NCBI RefSeq assembly: GCF_036370855.1
Contig: NC_088099.1
Coordinates: 28,549,501 to 28,613,500, forward strand
Length of the DNA: 64,000 nucleotides
Reading direction: 5' to 3'
Origin: Dromaius novaehollandiae
Lineage: Eukaryota > Chordata > Aves > Casuariiformes > Dromaiidae
Below are positions 37,101 through 48,940 of the stretch, piece after piece; within the stretch, counting starts at the first letter, position 1, and each line of letters opens with the position of its first letter. The translations under genes were made by a program, and so were the position numbers. The notes under the pieces were generated by a model. The model had not been told where the DNA came from. It worked only from the letters and a program-made list of their open reading frames with translations, and searched no databases.

Positions 37101-38750
37101 AGTACTTGTCCAGTGTGTTTTGAAGGAGCTACCAATGAAACTGTGAAGCAAAATGCAATGCCTACATCCAGCCATTATCTAAAACAAAGAAAGACAAAAT
37201 GAATTTTGCATTTGTTAGCTGTTAACTTAGTTTAAGAGTTTTCTTGTTCATGATGATAGCAAACCGTGGGGCAACATATGCTTTTAAAGCTGATTAAAAA
37301 TGAACTTTGCAACTGTGTGTTAAAAACAAAAAAGTACAGTCTTGAACTCTGAGGACGACTATGTCTGCCATTCTTCAGAAAGCAGATTTCAGATGTGGTT
37401 CATGACTTAACCTGCCTGAAAACCTAGGAAGCTATCTTAAGTTAGCCAAATAACGAGGCATGCTGCTATGATATATAGTATGTTCATATGAAAAGATCAA
37501 ACAAATTCTTTTTGACTTGCAGTAAAATATTGGATGCAAAAATGGCGTACAGACTGCATTTTATTTTCTGTGATAGAGCCAATGTTCTGACCTCACTGCC
37601 CCCAGAGGGGTCTCAAATTCTTAAGACAGCTCTACCTACATTGCCAGTTCTCACAGCAGATCCTGAGGTGATAAAGCTAACATAAAGACATGAGGTCTTT
37701 TGGGAGCAGAAGCCTAGTGAATGAAGTGTCTCTGTCAACACTGATGGAAAGTCTTGGGAGGAAAGTCTCCAGGAAGATTGATATAAGTGATGAACTTGAA
37801 CTAAAGGGCATCACGTTCTTTGTGCTGGCATTAACATAAATGGTGAAAAAGGCAGCAAAAACCTCAGAGGAATGGGAGAAACCCTCTGCTTCCTGGACCT
37901 TGCAAAGTATGCACAGAAACTGGGGACAGACTCTGTCCCCATGAGCTCCCCCCATGAGTCCCCAAAGTACCATGCAAGAAACCAGACTCATGGCAGAACT
38001 ACCTGCACATCCTTACCTCTGTTCCTACATTAACTTTTCCCTCCATTTCTCCACATTTCTATCTCTTCAGAGGATAGCTTCAGGCCTCTTAACATTTTAG
38101 CACCAAAAACTGCCTGAGCATTACATGGAAAGCAGCTGCAGCTCTGAGGTGTCTAGGGCCGTATAGTCATCCGGTTCCTCTCCTCACATTGCTTCTGTGA
38201 TTGCATAAGGAGATGGAGCAGTGTCCACTGTGTATCCTGTGTAGATGGGATATGATAAACACTCTGCAGAAATGTGTCTGTAATGAACACTTTATTCATG
38301 TCAATGACATTTTAGTTTCTAGAGATTTGCTATTGCTTATAGCAACTGGTATTCTGTATGAATTTGCCAGTATTTGTCTTTTGACTCCAAATATTTCTGT
38401 TCAGTGGTAGAAAAAGCAATAAACTCTTCTTGGAGCTGTCAGTAATCCAGCTCATTTGTCATTTTTAAGTGGACACCTGAGACAGATTCTGTCCCAGTTA
38501 CATTAAATGCATTAAAGGATACTTGAAAGGGGAGAAGAAAAACGTGATGCAGGAAAGGAAGTGATAGAGAGAAGAGGTATGTACACTGGTGGAGGCTGTG
38601 GAAAATGTCAGCAAGCTTAAATTACTCCTTAGAATTGAGGAAGGAATGGTGGAATTAGGTGAAGGGAGCTATGAAAGGAAGGATAGTGCTGAAGAAGAGC
38701 CAAAGAGCTAAGCTTAGGGGAAAAAGAAGATAAAGTAGTGGATCTAAGAA
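22160..38750. other. AT-rich, gene-poor stretch
   Basis: No protein family, LINE or LTR was recognised. Small features include a TA-rich microsatellite at about 23398-23424 and exon-like minus-strand pieces at 29988-30033 and 30334-30371, which are discussed as a finding. The low repeat content leaves room for conserved noncoding elements, which cannot be judged without alignment. Confidence 0.6.
23398..23424. repeat. TA-rich microsatellite
   Basis: Two short (TA)n blocks are separated by CGG. Confidence 0.75.
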
Positions 38751-40857
38751 GGGTGCCCTGGGTAGAAGCAGAAGGACTGATGAGGAAACCAAGCCAGGCT
38801 GGTTACCAGGCCCAGGTTACCAGGCCACAGATACGGAGCAGGCCTGGAGAGGAATCTTGCTTCTGGTCCACTTGATTCAGGATCAATGTTCTGGACTTTA
38901 AAAGCAGCTGGAGCTGCTGGCGGCTAGCACTGAAATATTACCTGAACAGCATACTTAGGTCCTAGGAATCTCATAAGTGTCTTTGTAGGCAAGAACACTC
39001 ACATCTGAATTCCTAGTCTGTTGTTCATTTTGTACCTGTGTAGGGAGGCCCCTACTAGGGACCTCCCTCTAGGGAGGTCCACACTCTGTGCACATGTTAC
39101 TGTAGGGTTCTTTGGTCGTAGGGAGTCTGCTGGGCTCACAGCTGCTTGGCACAGGGTTTGAGAAATGCACAGTGAGATGAGAGGTTGTGCCTCACTGCAT
39201 GAGTGAAGGGAGAGACTGGGGTGAGTCAGAGGTGTTTCAGCAGGAGCAGTCACTGTTTCACTTGTCTGACAGGTGAGGCACAGGAGAAACAGTGAGGAGA
39301 TGCCTTTTGGATACCTTCAGACCCATGGATGAAGAATTTTCAAAGCAGGCATCCAGGCGTCTGGACTGTTGTCCAGATACTCCAGATATATGTCTCAGTC
39401 TACATTTCCCTGGCCTTTTTTCTGAGTGGGGCAAAGGAAACACTGAGCTTTCTCTGGCCTTTGTTGAGAACCTGTATGGTCATGAGTAGCTTAGCTGTTC
39501 CAGCTGCGACCCTGTCAGCAGGCAGGCTGAGTGCAACTAGAGCTAGATCATACTCCATTCTCCTGTTGCTCCCTGAGAGACACTCTGCAGGACAGACTTG
39601 CACTTTTGGAGTAAATAAGTGTTGCATGAGAAAGTATGACCTGGAATCAGTCTCTGTCCTTCCCAAAGCACTTTGGATGCCTTCCCTTTAAAGATTTGGC
39701 ACATTTCTGAAGTGACATGTGATATACTGCATGAAATAGGGTCTCTAGCTTTGTTGACAAGACTCAAAGCATGATAGAAGTGACTATTTGTAGTCCTGCA
39801 CTATGCCTGACTCTCTCCAGAGTACATTTCATGGTACCTACTGTGTGCTCAATTGGGCAGTGGCTCTGAGCATGACTGGAGCTCATTGCTACAGTAGGAA
39901 GGACCTTTGGTGAGGCAGAGGAACATGAGTGATGTCTGAACCTAGCAGGAACCAGGCTCTGAACTTGCTGACGAGGGTGCTTGGCTGCCAGAGGCCAGTT
40001 GGGTTGGTGCAGGGGACAAATGCCAGATATGTTGGACAGGGGCAATGGCTGATACTGTGGCAGGTAAGGCACTCTATTTCTCTGGCCATGGAGATGTCAA
40101 GCCCGGCTCTGCTTCCAAGGTGGAAGGAGCCACAGATGACAGCCTGGGGCACAAAAGAGCTGGGGTGCCCAGAGCCTTTAATCTTGACTCACTGAGGGCT
40201 CTTCTACACCTTGGAGCCACAGGTGGCTGTCAGAGTTGACCAAGAGTAGCAGAGAGCATCAGGGGAGAGGTCAGCAGGTGGAGCCTCCGAGGACCTCTCG
40301 AGACTGGCTAGAATCAGAGACCTGGACCACCAGGGCTTGCTCCTAAGGGGCTATATCGTGGGAGAGGCAGGATCTTCTGATGCTTCCTGCTGCTGAAGGT
40401 TTTGGAGGCGTGCAGGGAGAAGAGGGACTGGCTCACTGGCATTCTTCTGGTCTGTGAGCTCCTCAGGCTCTGCAGGAAGGTGGCTTGGCTCTCTGGGGCA
40501 GAGGAAGCTAAGGATAGGGAAAGTTTTTCAGGAGAGGTTCCCAGCTTGATGGTGTAGAGGTAGCCCTGAAACTCCTCCCAGGCCTGCAAGGCCACCTTCC
40601 CTTGCTGTAGAGCTAGAGGTAGAGGCAGTGCCAACACCATGTCTGGGGAGGGGATTCAGAGGCAGATGTAAGGAAGTGCCCCATTTCCTGCCCTTCTTCA
40701 GAGGGGAAGATTTGCTTTTCTGCCTCAGAGATGCAAGGAACCCCAAGGTAGCAAGAAGGAAAGGGGACTGCAAGGGCATCACTGTCGGGGAGGGCCAGGA
40801 GTGAGCCAAGAGGCCTGTGTTTTTTTGTTGGAGTAACGGCAGGAAGAACAGCAGAGC

Positions 40858-40900
40858 CTTCCTTTCTCCCTCTCTCTCTTTCTTTCTCTCCCTCTCTTTT
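40858..40900. repeat. Polypyrimidine (CT-rich) tract
   Basis: About 43 bases of C and T only, mostly TCTC and TTTC units. Confidence 0.85.
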
Positions 40901-41057
40901 GGGTTCAGGGCACCAGCAGGAGAGAAAGTTTCAGTAGAGAGAGAAGTGGCTAGGCAGCTCTGGGGTGGATGTTACTGCTTCAGGCCCTAGGAGGGAATCC
41001 CCTGATGCTGTCTGGCTGCAGCTTTTCCTGCAATGGAGACCTCCCTGTCTCTGTCAG

Positions 41058-41103
41058 CAAGGAGGAGGCCAAGGGCATTTGGGAGCAGGACTGGCAGGCA
41101 GAG
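41058..41103 (+). CDS. Possible short exon, GC-rich block
   Basis: Excellent acceptor (CTCTGTCAG) and donor (GCAGAG/gtgagg) enclose one base plus 15 codons, KEEAKGIWEQDWQAE. It looks protein-like but is too short to assign. Confidence 0.2.
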
Positions 41104-41764
41104 GTGAGGGGCTGTGATGCAAACACAGCCCTAGAGAATGGAGGATTTCTCCCAACAGCCAAGGAACAATGGGAAGGTCTCCTTTTTGGCTGTCTCTCCT
41201 AGAGGCCTGAATTGTGGGGTTTGCTGGTTGCACAGGGTTAGAACAAGCTTCAGGAGCAACATCCCCATTTGCCAATTAGCCGAGGACTCTGTCCCCCAGA
41301 TTTGTTCTTCACACGGATTCTAGTAACATGGTGATGGAGTCACAGAGGAGAATGCCATGACATGGGTTGCAGAGGCCAATATATAAAGGTCTGCTGGTCT
41401 CTGGCCAGCACTAGGTTGGAATGCAACACCTCTGAGCAACTTGGTGAGGTGAGTGAGGGTGCCCTACAGCAACATGGCTCGGGGAGGGGTAGGGAGTTGG
41501 GGGCCTGGGTGGAAGGGAAAGGACAGAGTGGGAGACATTTCCACATCTTGAGCACGTTGCAGAGCTCAAGTACTGTGAGCCTCCGCTGTCCATCATTGCT
41601 GTCATGCGATGGAGCTTTGGGGACCTCTTGCCTTTGCTTGAGGCTTGGAGAGCCCAGGGCAGGTGAATGGAGGGGCTTGGCAGAGATTGCTGAGGGAGGG
41701 AGCATGCCCCCATGCCTCTGAAATGCTGTGCTGGAGGCACACCCTTGTCCTGCTTCTTCCTCAG

Positions 41765-41940
41765 GGTCGGCAGAGGAGCCTCCGGAGGAGAAACCTCAGC
41801 CCAGCTGCAGCAAGGCCTTTTCAGAGCTCTCAGGACCCATCTGTACTGTGGCTGCCATGAAGCGGAAGGCCCCCAAGTCGAGGGAGGATAGTGAGAATGA
41901 AGTATCCCAACAGCTCCCTGAAACCAGAGGCTGGGCAAAG
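41765..41940 (+). CDS. Possible exon, GC-rich block
   Basis: A strong acceptor (TGCTTCTTCCTCAG) opens two bases plus 58 codons. The peptide is acidic and Pro-rich at first (SAEEPPEEKPQPS) and then basic and charged (MKRKAPKSREDSENEV). The proposed donor AAAG/gtgttt is only fair, and a stop follows three codons later. The charged, low-complexity content suits a disordered or nuclear segment. No family is recognised. Confidence 0.25.
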
Positions 41941-44867
41941 GTGTTTTAGGGGCATTTTGCATGCAGCTGCAAGTGGTGGCAGTGGTAGGCAGGTGCTCCC
42001 CAAGAGCCCCATTGCAGGACCTGTCTTATTCTCAGCAAGGGAAGCTTGTTGTGTGGCAAGGGAAGTTTGTTGTGTGACAAGGGAAGCATGGGGAGGGAAG
42101 GTGCTGCCCAGGGCTCGTTGGGGGCCAGGAGGCCGGGGAGGAAAGGGAAAGGCAGGGGCAGGGAGCCTCTGAGGCTGGGAGGACCTCAAAGAAACCTTGC
42201 TTTGGGCCAGAGAGCAGCATTGTCTGGTAGAGAAGTGGGCTGGTGAGGGGATCTCAGCGGCAGTGTGGGATGTGCAGTGGAATGGACAGGGTCAGATGTG
42301 AAGGCAAAACCCCAAGCCTTGTGGGAAGGCACTCTGACTCCTGACACCCAGGTACACCCTTCCACAGACTGTCTACCCCCTTCTGCCTTCCTGGATGCCT
42401 GTTGTGACCCACATCCTGGCAATGCCCACTTCCCCTCCAAGGTCCTGCAGGGGCCCATAGGGGCATGTGTGCATGTGTGTAGGTGTGAAATCACAGTAGC
42501 TGGCCTTGCTGAGAAAGAAATGAGGTCTTGGTGATTATGACCTGTGAAGGGATTTGTTCTTCCCTAAGCTTGCCCAGCTGCTTTTCTTTGAACTGGAGTC
42601 AGCTACTCACCCTCAAAGTTCTTAGGGCCTCCATGATCACCCAGCTGTTTGTTTCCCAAGGCCACGGCAACTGCCACTGTGCTCCTTGTGTGCTGCCAGA
42701 GGGACCAACCACCAACACCCCTCCGTGGGAGATGCCACAGGCCCATGGGAGTGCAATGGCTGTGCTGCCTGGGGCACTATTAAGAGACTGAGGACTTGGG
42801 TGCCACGGCTAGAGCTGGGGGCCAGGCAGGGCATGGCAGGGAGTGGTCAGGCTGGGGGTGACGGAGCCTCTCTGCCTTCAGGATGGTCAGGGGGCATCGC
42901 TCTGACCTCTCCATCCTAGGGAGCTGTGCGGCAGATCTGCTGGTCTTTCTGCCTCCCCATACAGCATCCAGTGGGCAGTTCGAGCCAGTCTGCCCCAGCA
43001 CTAACCAGGAAGCCTCAGCCTATCTCCTTGCAGCTTGGTGCCCACTGGGGGAGAATGGACGGCGGGCAGCTCCAGGTTCCTGCGCTGGCCCCTAAATCCT
43101 TATGGCCAGCCCTGTAGACCGCTGGCGATGGCACTGTTGCCCAGCCGTTGGCAGAGGGAGTCCAGGTGGGTGGCCCTAGGGCTGGCTGTGTGGGAACAGC
43201 CCACATGCACAGCCCTGCTCTCCTTCCTGCCCCGGGAGGGATGCTATCTTCCCAGCGACAGGGATCCACTGCACTGTGCTGGCAAGGGGAGACTTGGAGA
43301 CTCCTGGAACCTCCCCAAGGTTCCCCAAGGAAGAGGCTTATCCACGGGGGTGTCCCACAGGGTGATAAAGTCAGCAGCTATATTCAAAGATGCTCTGGGA
43401 GCAGCTGTGCTGACTGACCTATTCTCTGACATTCAGCTGTTTCCTCCCTAGCCCTTCTCTGGGATCTGTTTTTGGGGATGGGAGCAGCAGGCTTGTGCTC
43501 TTTTCAAAAGTTGCCAAGACTTTTCAGACAGCTTTCTAGCTAAAGCCAGGCCCTGGTGAGTGGCTCGTCTGCATCCCTCTGGCGAGGCTGTGTGGGCTGA
43601 GATGGGGGGAGGGGGGAAGCATTCTGGGAGCTTGTGAAGCCAGGGGAGCCTTGGACTTCCCTTTGATGACAAGAGGAGCACAGATTACAGGTGCCCAGGC
43701 AGCTCACATGGGTCTGGCATCTGGGTGAGGAACAGGGCTGCAGGGACCCCCTGCTGCAGCAGTGGCCTCAGGCTTGGTAATTAGGCCAGGAAGGGGCAGG
43801 GGCAGAGGCACCTTCTGAGAAGTCTTATCTGACAGAGAGGAGAAGTTTAGGTTTAATGCCAATGACTCCCATGGCCCTGCAGCCTTTCCCTTCCCTCTAT
43901 CCACTGCCCAGTGAGGGGCTGTGGATGGAGGACCATGAAGCCTGGACTGTCCTGGCCACAGTTGCTTTGGTGGATCATGCTGGAGGTCTGGCACATCAGC
44001 CTGCTCCTGGCCTTGCCCTGAGCAAACTTGAATCCCAGAGAAAACCATGAGGGTGAAGCACAGGGAGACACTCCCTCCCCATACACTGTCCTCCAGCTCC
44101 TCTAAGCCCACAGGGGGGAGGTCCTGCACACCAGGGTGCCTCGAGCACAGAGATGGCAGTACGGTCTAGGGTTTAGAGCTGGCATAGGGGATTTCCAGCT
44201 TCTGAGGTATCTGGCAATGTGAGGGCAATGAGGCTGAGGTGCCTGAGCTGGGAAAGGTGGGAGGTGGAAACCTGGCTTTCCTGGGAGAGCAGTGGGGTAG
44301 GGGTTGGAGCTGAGGTGTATTCAGAGTTTCTGGCTTCCCTCCGTTGCTGGCAGGGTTTTGGGCAGCAAGACACCTGGGTTCCTGGGAAGGCTGTGAGAGT
44401 TAGAGCCCCTGGAAAGGAAGTCGGTGCCTTTTTGCCAGAATGCTAGCTTAAAGTATGACTCTGTTCCTTTCTAAATGCCTGGTTCTCACCTGGCAAAAAT
44501 GCAGCTGTCCTTGAAAATGGATGCATGAAGCTGGATCTCAATAGCTTAACAGAAACCAGTTTCCATCTGTGTTACTGCATGGATGCAGAAAAGGACAAAC
44601 ACCTTTCTGGTTTGCGCATGCTGTGATGAGTGAAAAGGTGAACTTGTGCAAGTCCAGGCCCACAGAGAGCTCCCCGGAGTGATGGGCTTCTTCTCCAAGC
44701 AGGCGGGGGAGTAGGGTGGCCTCATGGGCTTGGCCAGGCACCATCAAGGAGGATATAAAGGAGTGGCTTGCACGCATGGAGCTTTGCCTTCGGACATGTG
44801 ATGAACCAGCAGAAACCTTGTAAGTAAGAGTCAGAGGACAGACCTGCACAGGTGATTTTGTAGCTGG

Positions 44868-46349
44868 TGTCTGCTATGGACCTCCTGAGCAAGTACAGGA
44901 GGCAGATGAAGCCTTCTGTAGGCAGTTGGAGAAAGCCTCACAGTCACAGGCCCTGGTACTCATGGGTGACATTTAACCACCCTGATCATCTACTTGAAGG
45001 GCAATATGACTGGGTGCAAGCAATCCAGGAGATTTCTGAAACACATTGAAGACAATTTCTTGATGCAGGGGAGACTAGGGGAGATGCTCTGTTAGACATG
45101 CTACTCAAAAACGAGGAAGAACTGGTGCAAGATGTACAGCCCTGGCTGCAGTGAACATGGGACTGTGCAGTTTATGATCTTGAGAGCAGCAAGAAGTAAA
45201 TACAACACTGGCATTCAGAAGAACAGGTTTGGGCTGCTCAGGGAGCTGCTTGGCATGCTATTGGCCCTGCCCTGAGGGTTAAGAGGGCCTAGGAGAGCTG
45301 GTTTGAAGCACAAAAATTGTCCATCCTGATGTGCAGGAGGCTGAGCAGGCAAGGCAGAAAGTCACTGCAAGTTTGCTTTCTATCATCATTGAATGGTCAT
45401 GACAAGTGTGGATGATTTCTGATGACTGGGGTTGGAAGGCAGAGGTTGCACCTGTCTCCAAGAAGGGCAAGAAGGAGACTCCAGGGTGGTCCTTACCTCA
45501 GTGCCTGGGAAAGTGATGGAATAAATCCTCTTGGAAGCCACCTCTAAAAAGAGGAAGGACAACAAAGTGATTGGGAGCAGCCAGCATGGGTTTGCCAAGG
45601 GCAAAACATGCCTGACCAACCTCAGTGCTTTCTATAACAAGGTGCTATAGACAGTGGGAAATCAGTGGATGTTGGCTGGCGGCTGACTGCCTGGGAAGCA
45701 ATCCTTCGGAAAGGGACCTGGAGGTCCTGGTGGACAGCAAGCAGAACATGAGGCCAGCAATGTGCCCTTGCAGCAAAGAAGGCCAATCACATCTGGGGTG
45801 GCATTAGCAAAGGTGCAGCCAGCAAGTCCAGGGGAGTGATCCTTTCCCTCTTTTTGGCACTGGTGAGACCACATCTGGAGTACTGTGTCCAGTTTTGGAT
45901 TTCTCATAACAAGAAGAGCATGGATATACTAGAGGGAATCCAGTGGAGGCCATCAGCCTGGTCAGGGGGCTGAAGCCCAGAACATACATGGAGAGGCTGA
46001 GAGAGCTGTGCCTTTCACATCAGAGAATAGAGCTTGGGGAGACCTTATTGTTGTCCACAACTTCCTGATCACAGGATACAGAGAAGAGGAAGCCAGACTC
46101 TTCTTGGATGTGTAACAGACAAAAGTTGGGAAATTCCAGTTAGATAATAGGAAAAAATTTTTAGCATGAGGGTGATCACATACTGGAGTGTGTTGCCCAG
46201 AGAGGTATTTGCATCTCTGCCCTTGGAGGTGGTCAAGGCTCAACCAGACATGGCCCTGAGCAACCTCATCTAATTAGACCTGCTTTGCACAGGGGGTTGG
46301 ACTAGATGACCTCCCAGCCTGAATTATGATACTATGAGTCTGTGATTGC
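44868..46349 (+). mobile_element. CR1 LINE, decayed and internally deleted
   Basis: Plus-strand CR1 copy of about 1.5 kb out of a roughly 4.5-kb full element. Near 44960 the frame resembles the CR1 endonuclease end (LMGD then a decayed FNHP). It is followed at 45150-45240 by the conserved linker (VNTTLAFRRT) and at 45460-45640 by the start of the reverse transcriptase (KKGKKE, VIGSSQHGFAKGK). Near 45645-45695 the copy jumps to the late RT/3' region, so the catalytic core is gone. The 3' end carries the CR1 hallmark, GTTGGACTAGATGACCTCC followed by a CTATGAGTCTGTGATT tail. There are many stops, and the copy is not functional. Confidence 0.9.
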
Positions 46350-47010
46350 CGGTAGTACATTTTGCAGCAGCTGCTCTCCCTTTGCAGGAGTCAGGAGTGG
46401 GAGTAAGGGCATGGTCAGTGCAGTGGGCACACAGAGATGAACTGGCTTCCTGGGAAGTGTTTTCTGAGAGCGCAAAGCCAGCTGCTCTGTGACTGGAACA
46501 ATGTTTGATGAATGCTTGTGTTCAGTGTTGAAATGAGGGCAACATCTTTCTGCCTTTCCTACCACCCTCAGCACTACCTGCCAGGGGCTGGGCCAGCTGA
46601 GAGCCTGGTGCTGGCTCCCTCAAGGCAGCATTGCTACCAAAGCAGGCTGTCCTCAGGAACAGAGATGCCCAGAGCTGACTGGAGCAGAACATCTAATGAA
46701 AAAGGTATCCTGCAAACATGCCTGGGTCTCTGCTGCTTCTGCATTTCCCCATGATTTTTCCCATCAGCTAGGTTGCACAGAGGAGTCCCTACTCCTCTGA
46801 AGCCTGCTGGGCAGGGTGACAGAAAAGCAGGATTCTGATCTCTGACAGGTAATATCAGGAGGGAGCAAAGAGAAAGATTTCCTCTTTTGTGGGAGTCAGG
46901 AGTCAGATGCAAAGAGGTTGTTTATGGATCTAAGCACTCCCCTGCCACTCCTCAACTTTTAGCAGTACCATTTCTTCTGCAAAGGAGAATGCATTGAATA
47001 TAATAGGAAA
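46350..47010. other. Spacer between CR1 and tRNA
   Basis: Nothing recognisable beyond short open frames on both strands. Confidence 0.5.
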
Positions 47011-47016
47011 GCTTTT

Positions 47017-47088
47017 GCCTGAACAGGGGCTTGAACCCTGGACCCTCAGATTAAAAGTCTGATGCTCTTCCAACTGAGCTATCCAGGC
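47017..47088 (-). tRNA. tRNA-Lys(UUU)
   Basis: Reading the minus strand from 47088, all arms fold. The acceptor stem is GCCTGGA with TTCAGGC (one G-U pair), the D arm GCTC/GAGC, the anticodon stem TCAGA/TCTGA around loop CTTTTAA with anticodon TTT, the variable region GGGTC, and the T arm CAGGG/CCCTG with loop TTCAAGC. The A-box and B-box positions are present. Two things differ from usual tRNA-Lys(UUU) genes: the discriminator base downstream is A rather than G, and no run of four T appears just after the gene on its strand. It may be a working gene or a near-intact copy. Confidence 0.9.
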
Positions 47089-48918
47089 TCTCTGAAGACA
47101 GAAATAGAGCCTAGCTCAGGAGCCCAGCACTAATTAGCAGGGGCTGGGTTTTTTAATCTGGTCTACAGAAAGAGAATGAAATCTTGGGATCAGCAATTAA
47201 TTAACCTTGAAAGGCTGACTTGGTTAAGATTTCACTTTTGCATTTTGCATTTTTGTTCAGATGTGGGTCCTTGCTGCCAGGCTGGACATCAGGTCTGCAG
47301 CCTCAGGAGGAATCCCACTCCCCACTCAGCAGTGCAGGACAGAGGCAGAAACGCCATGGCTCTTTCAAGGTAAAACCCTGGGCCAGGTGATTGTTAACAA
47401 ACCACTAACCCACAAGGAAAGAGATAAAGAAACTGACAGTTTCCAAAGAATCTCCCCAAAAGTTGCTCAGGGCTCAGGTTGCTGTCAACCTTGCACAAAT
47501 GTTACTTACACAGCTTCAAAGCAGTGTGTAAGCACTACACAGCTGTTCTCCCTGCCAGTCCGTTAACATCCTAAGCTCAGCATGGACAAACTCTCATTCT
47601 TATTAGAAATGTTAAAGAGCCTACAAAAACTCATCCATTAACCTATTTTTAATGTTTATGCTCTTCATAAACTACAGAAAGCCCAATTACTTATGCGTCC
47701 CCCAATCCTATGTATCATATTTGGTGAAAGATGTCTTTTCACTGGCAGAGAGATGCAAATGTCATATTTACAGAGAAGCACTGCATGATTTCCCTCCCAC
47801 AGGTTTACACTTCTCTGCCTACCCACCCATTTAACTACTTCTCTGACTCCTGTCTACAAGGCCAGCTCAGGTAGGCTCATCTACCTACTGTATCTATCTA
47901 CTGCTCCTGCCTTTAGCCCACCTCCCCAGCCTTCTCTCTTCTGACATGCAGAGACTCAGGTCTGTCGCTCTTTCAGGAAAAGGAAGAGAAAGAAAGAGGA
48001 AATTAAATTTCTCTTTCAAGCTTTCTCTACTAAAAGAAGGAAGCCTGTCTATCCCTGTGCACAGCCTGTCCATCCTGTGGGAGATGTGGCACTCTGCCCC
48101 GGGGCAAAGACCCTGGGCCCAGAGCCACCTGCCCTGGAGAGGCGAGGGTGGGCAGATGGCCTGGTTGAGGCAGGGGCAGAGAGGGTTTTGGCAGGACACA
48201 GCCCCCTTGGGAACAGCACCAAGCACTTCCCAGCATCTGTTTTCACTGAGCGAGAGCCAGAGTCAGGGACAGGCAGGGAGCTGCCTGGGCACGAGATCCC
48301 CACACCTGCCCTTCTGCTGCACTGCTCCTGTCCAGGCAGCTCCACAGGCACCGGTAACAACATTTCCCTCCGGGCCAGGACAGAGGTGGGAACGGGGGAC
48401 GCTACCATTTTCCCAGAGGCTGGCAGCCCACAAAAGGCAGTGGAGGAGACTCCGGTGGCTTGATGGTGGTGACAACTAGTGACAAGGTGACTGACATGCT
48501 CATTTCTAGTCCAGCTCAGGCTCAGCTCTTGCCTGTACCACCTTTCACCACAGCTTGCCATTTACTGGTCACCTTTCTAGACAGCTCTTCTTACATAGTT
48601 TACAATGCAAGGATTTAAGTCAAATATATTCACACAACAAGTAACCTGGATTTCACTGACTGACACACAATTGACAATTTCTGGAGGTCCTATAAGACAT
48701 GCAGCTTTAAATTCAACGGGGATTGATCACTCTAGGACAACAGGGTGTCATGCAGCAAATCATGGTTGGAAAGGCTAACAATGAGAGCAGGTGAAAGGAT
48801 GCAGAAAAAGGATACTACAAAACAACAGAAATATTCCCTAGAGCAATTCAAATCCTATACTAGCCAACTGACCAGTCAGTATTTGTCAGCAATTTCACCT
48901 CCTGTTATGGTTCCCCAG

Positions 48919-48940
48919 TCTCATCTCATCTCATCTCATC
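48919..48940. repeat. (TCTCA)n pentanucleotide microsatellite
   Basis: Just over four tandem five-base units, TCTCA/CTCAT depending on phase. Confidence 0.85.

Larger units (their letters stand above)
38760..44450. other. GC-rich, CpG-poor block with dense open frames
   Basis: Composition shifts clearly from the AT-rich DNA on the left. Open frames occur on both strands because stop codons are rare in such sequence. Several plus-strand segments have good splice borders (41058-41103, 41765-41940, 43034-43165), but their phases do not chain and no family was recognised. A decayed many-exon gene is possible. Confidence 0.5.

Noticed and set aside
41411-41962. 183-codon minus-strand frame in the GC-rich block
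   Set aside because: Pro/Ser-rich shadow opposite a better plus-strand candidate, with no domain.
47946-48561. Overlapping 177- and 170-codon frames on opposite strands
   Set aside because: Both depend on local GC richness; neither has a recognisable motif or start context.
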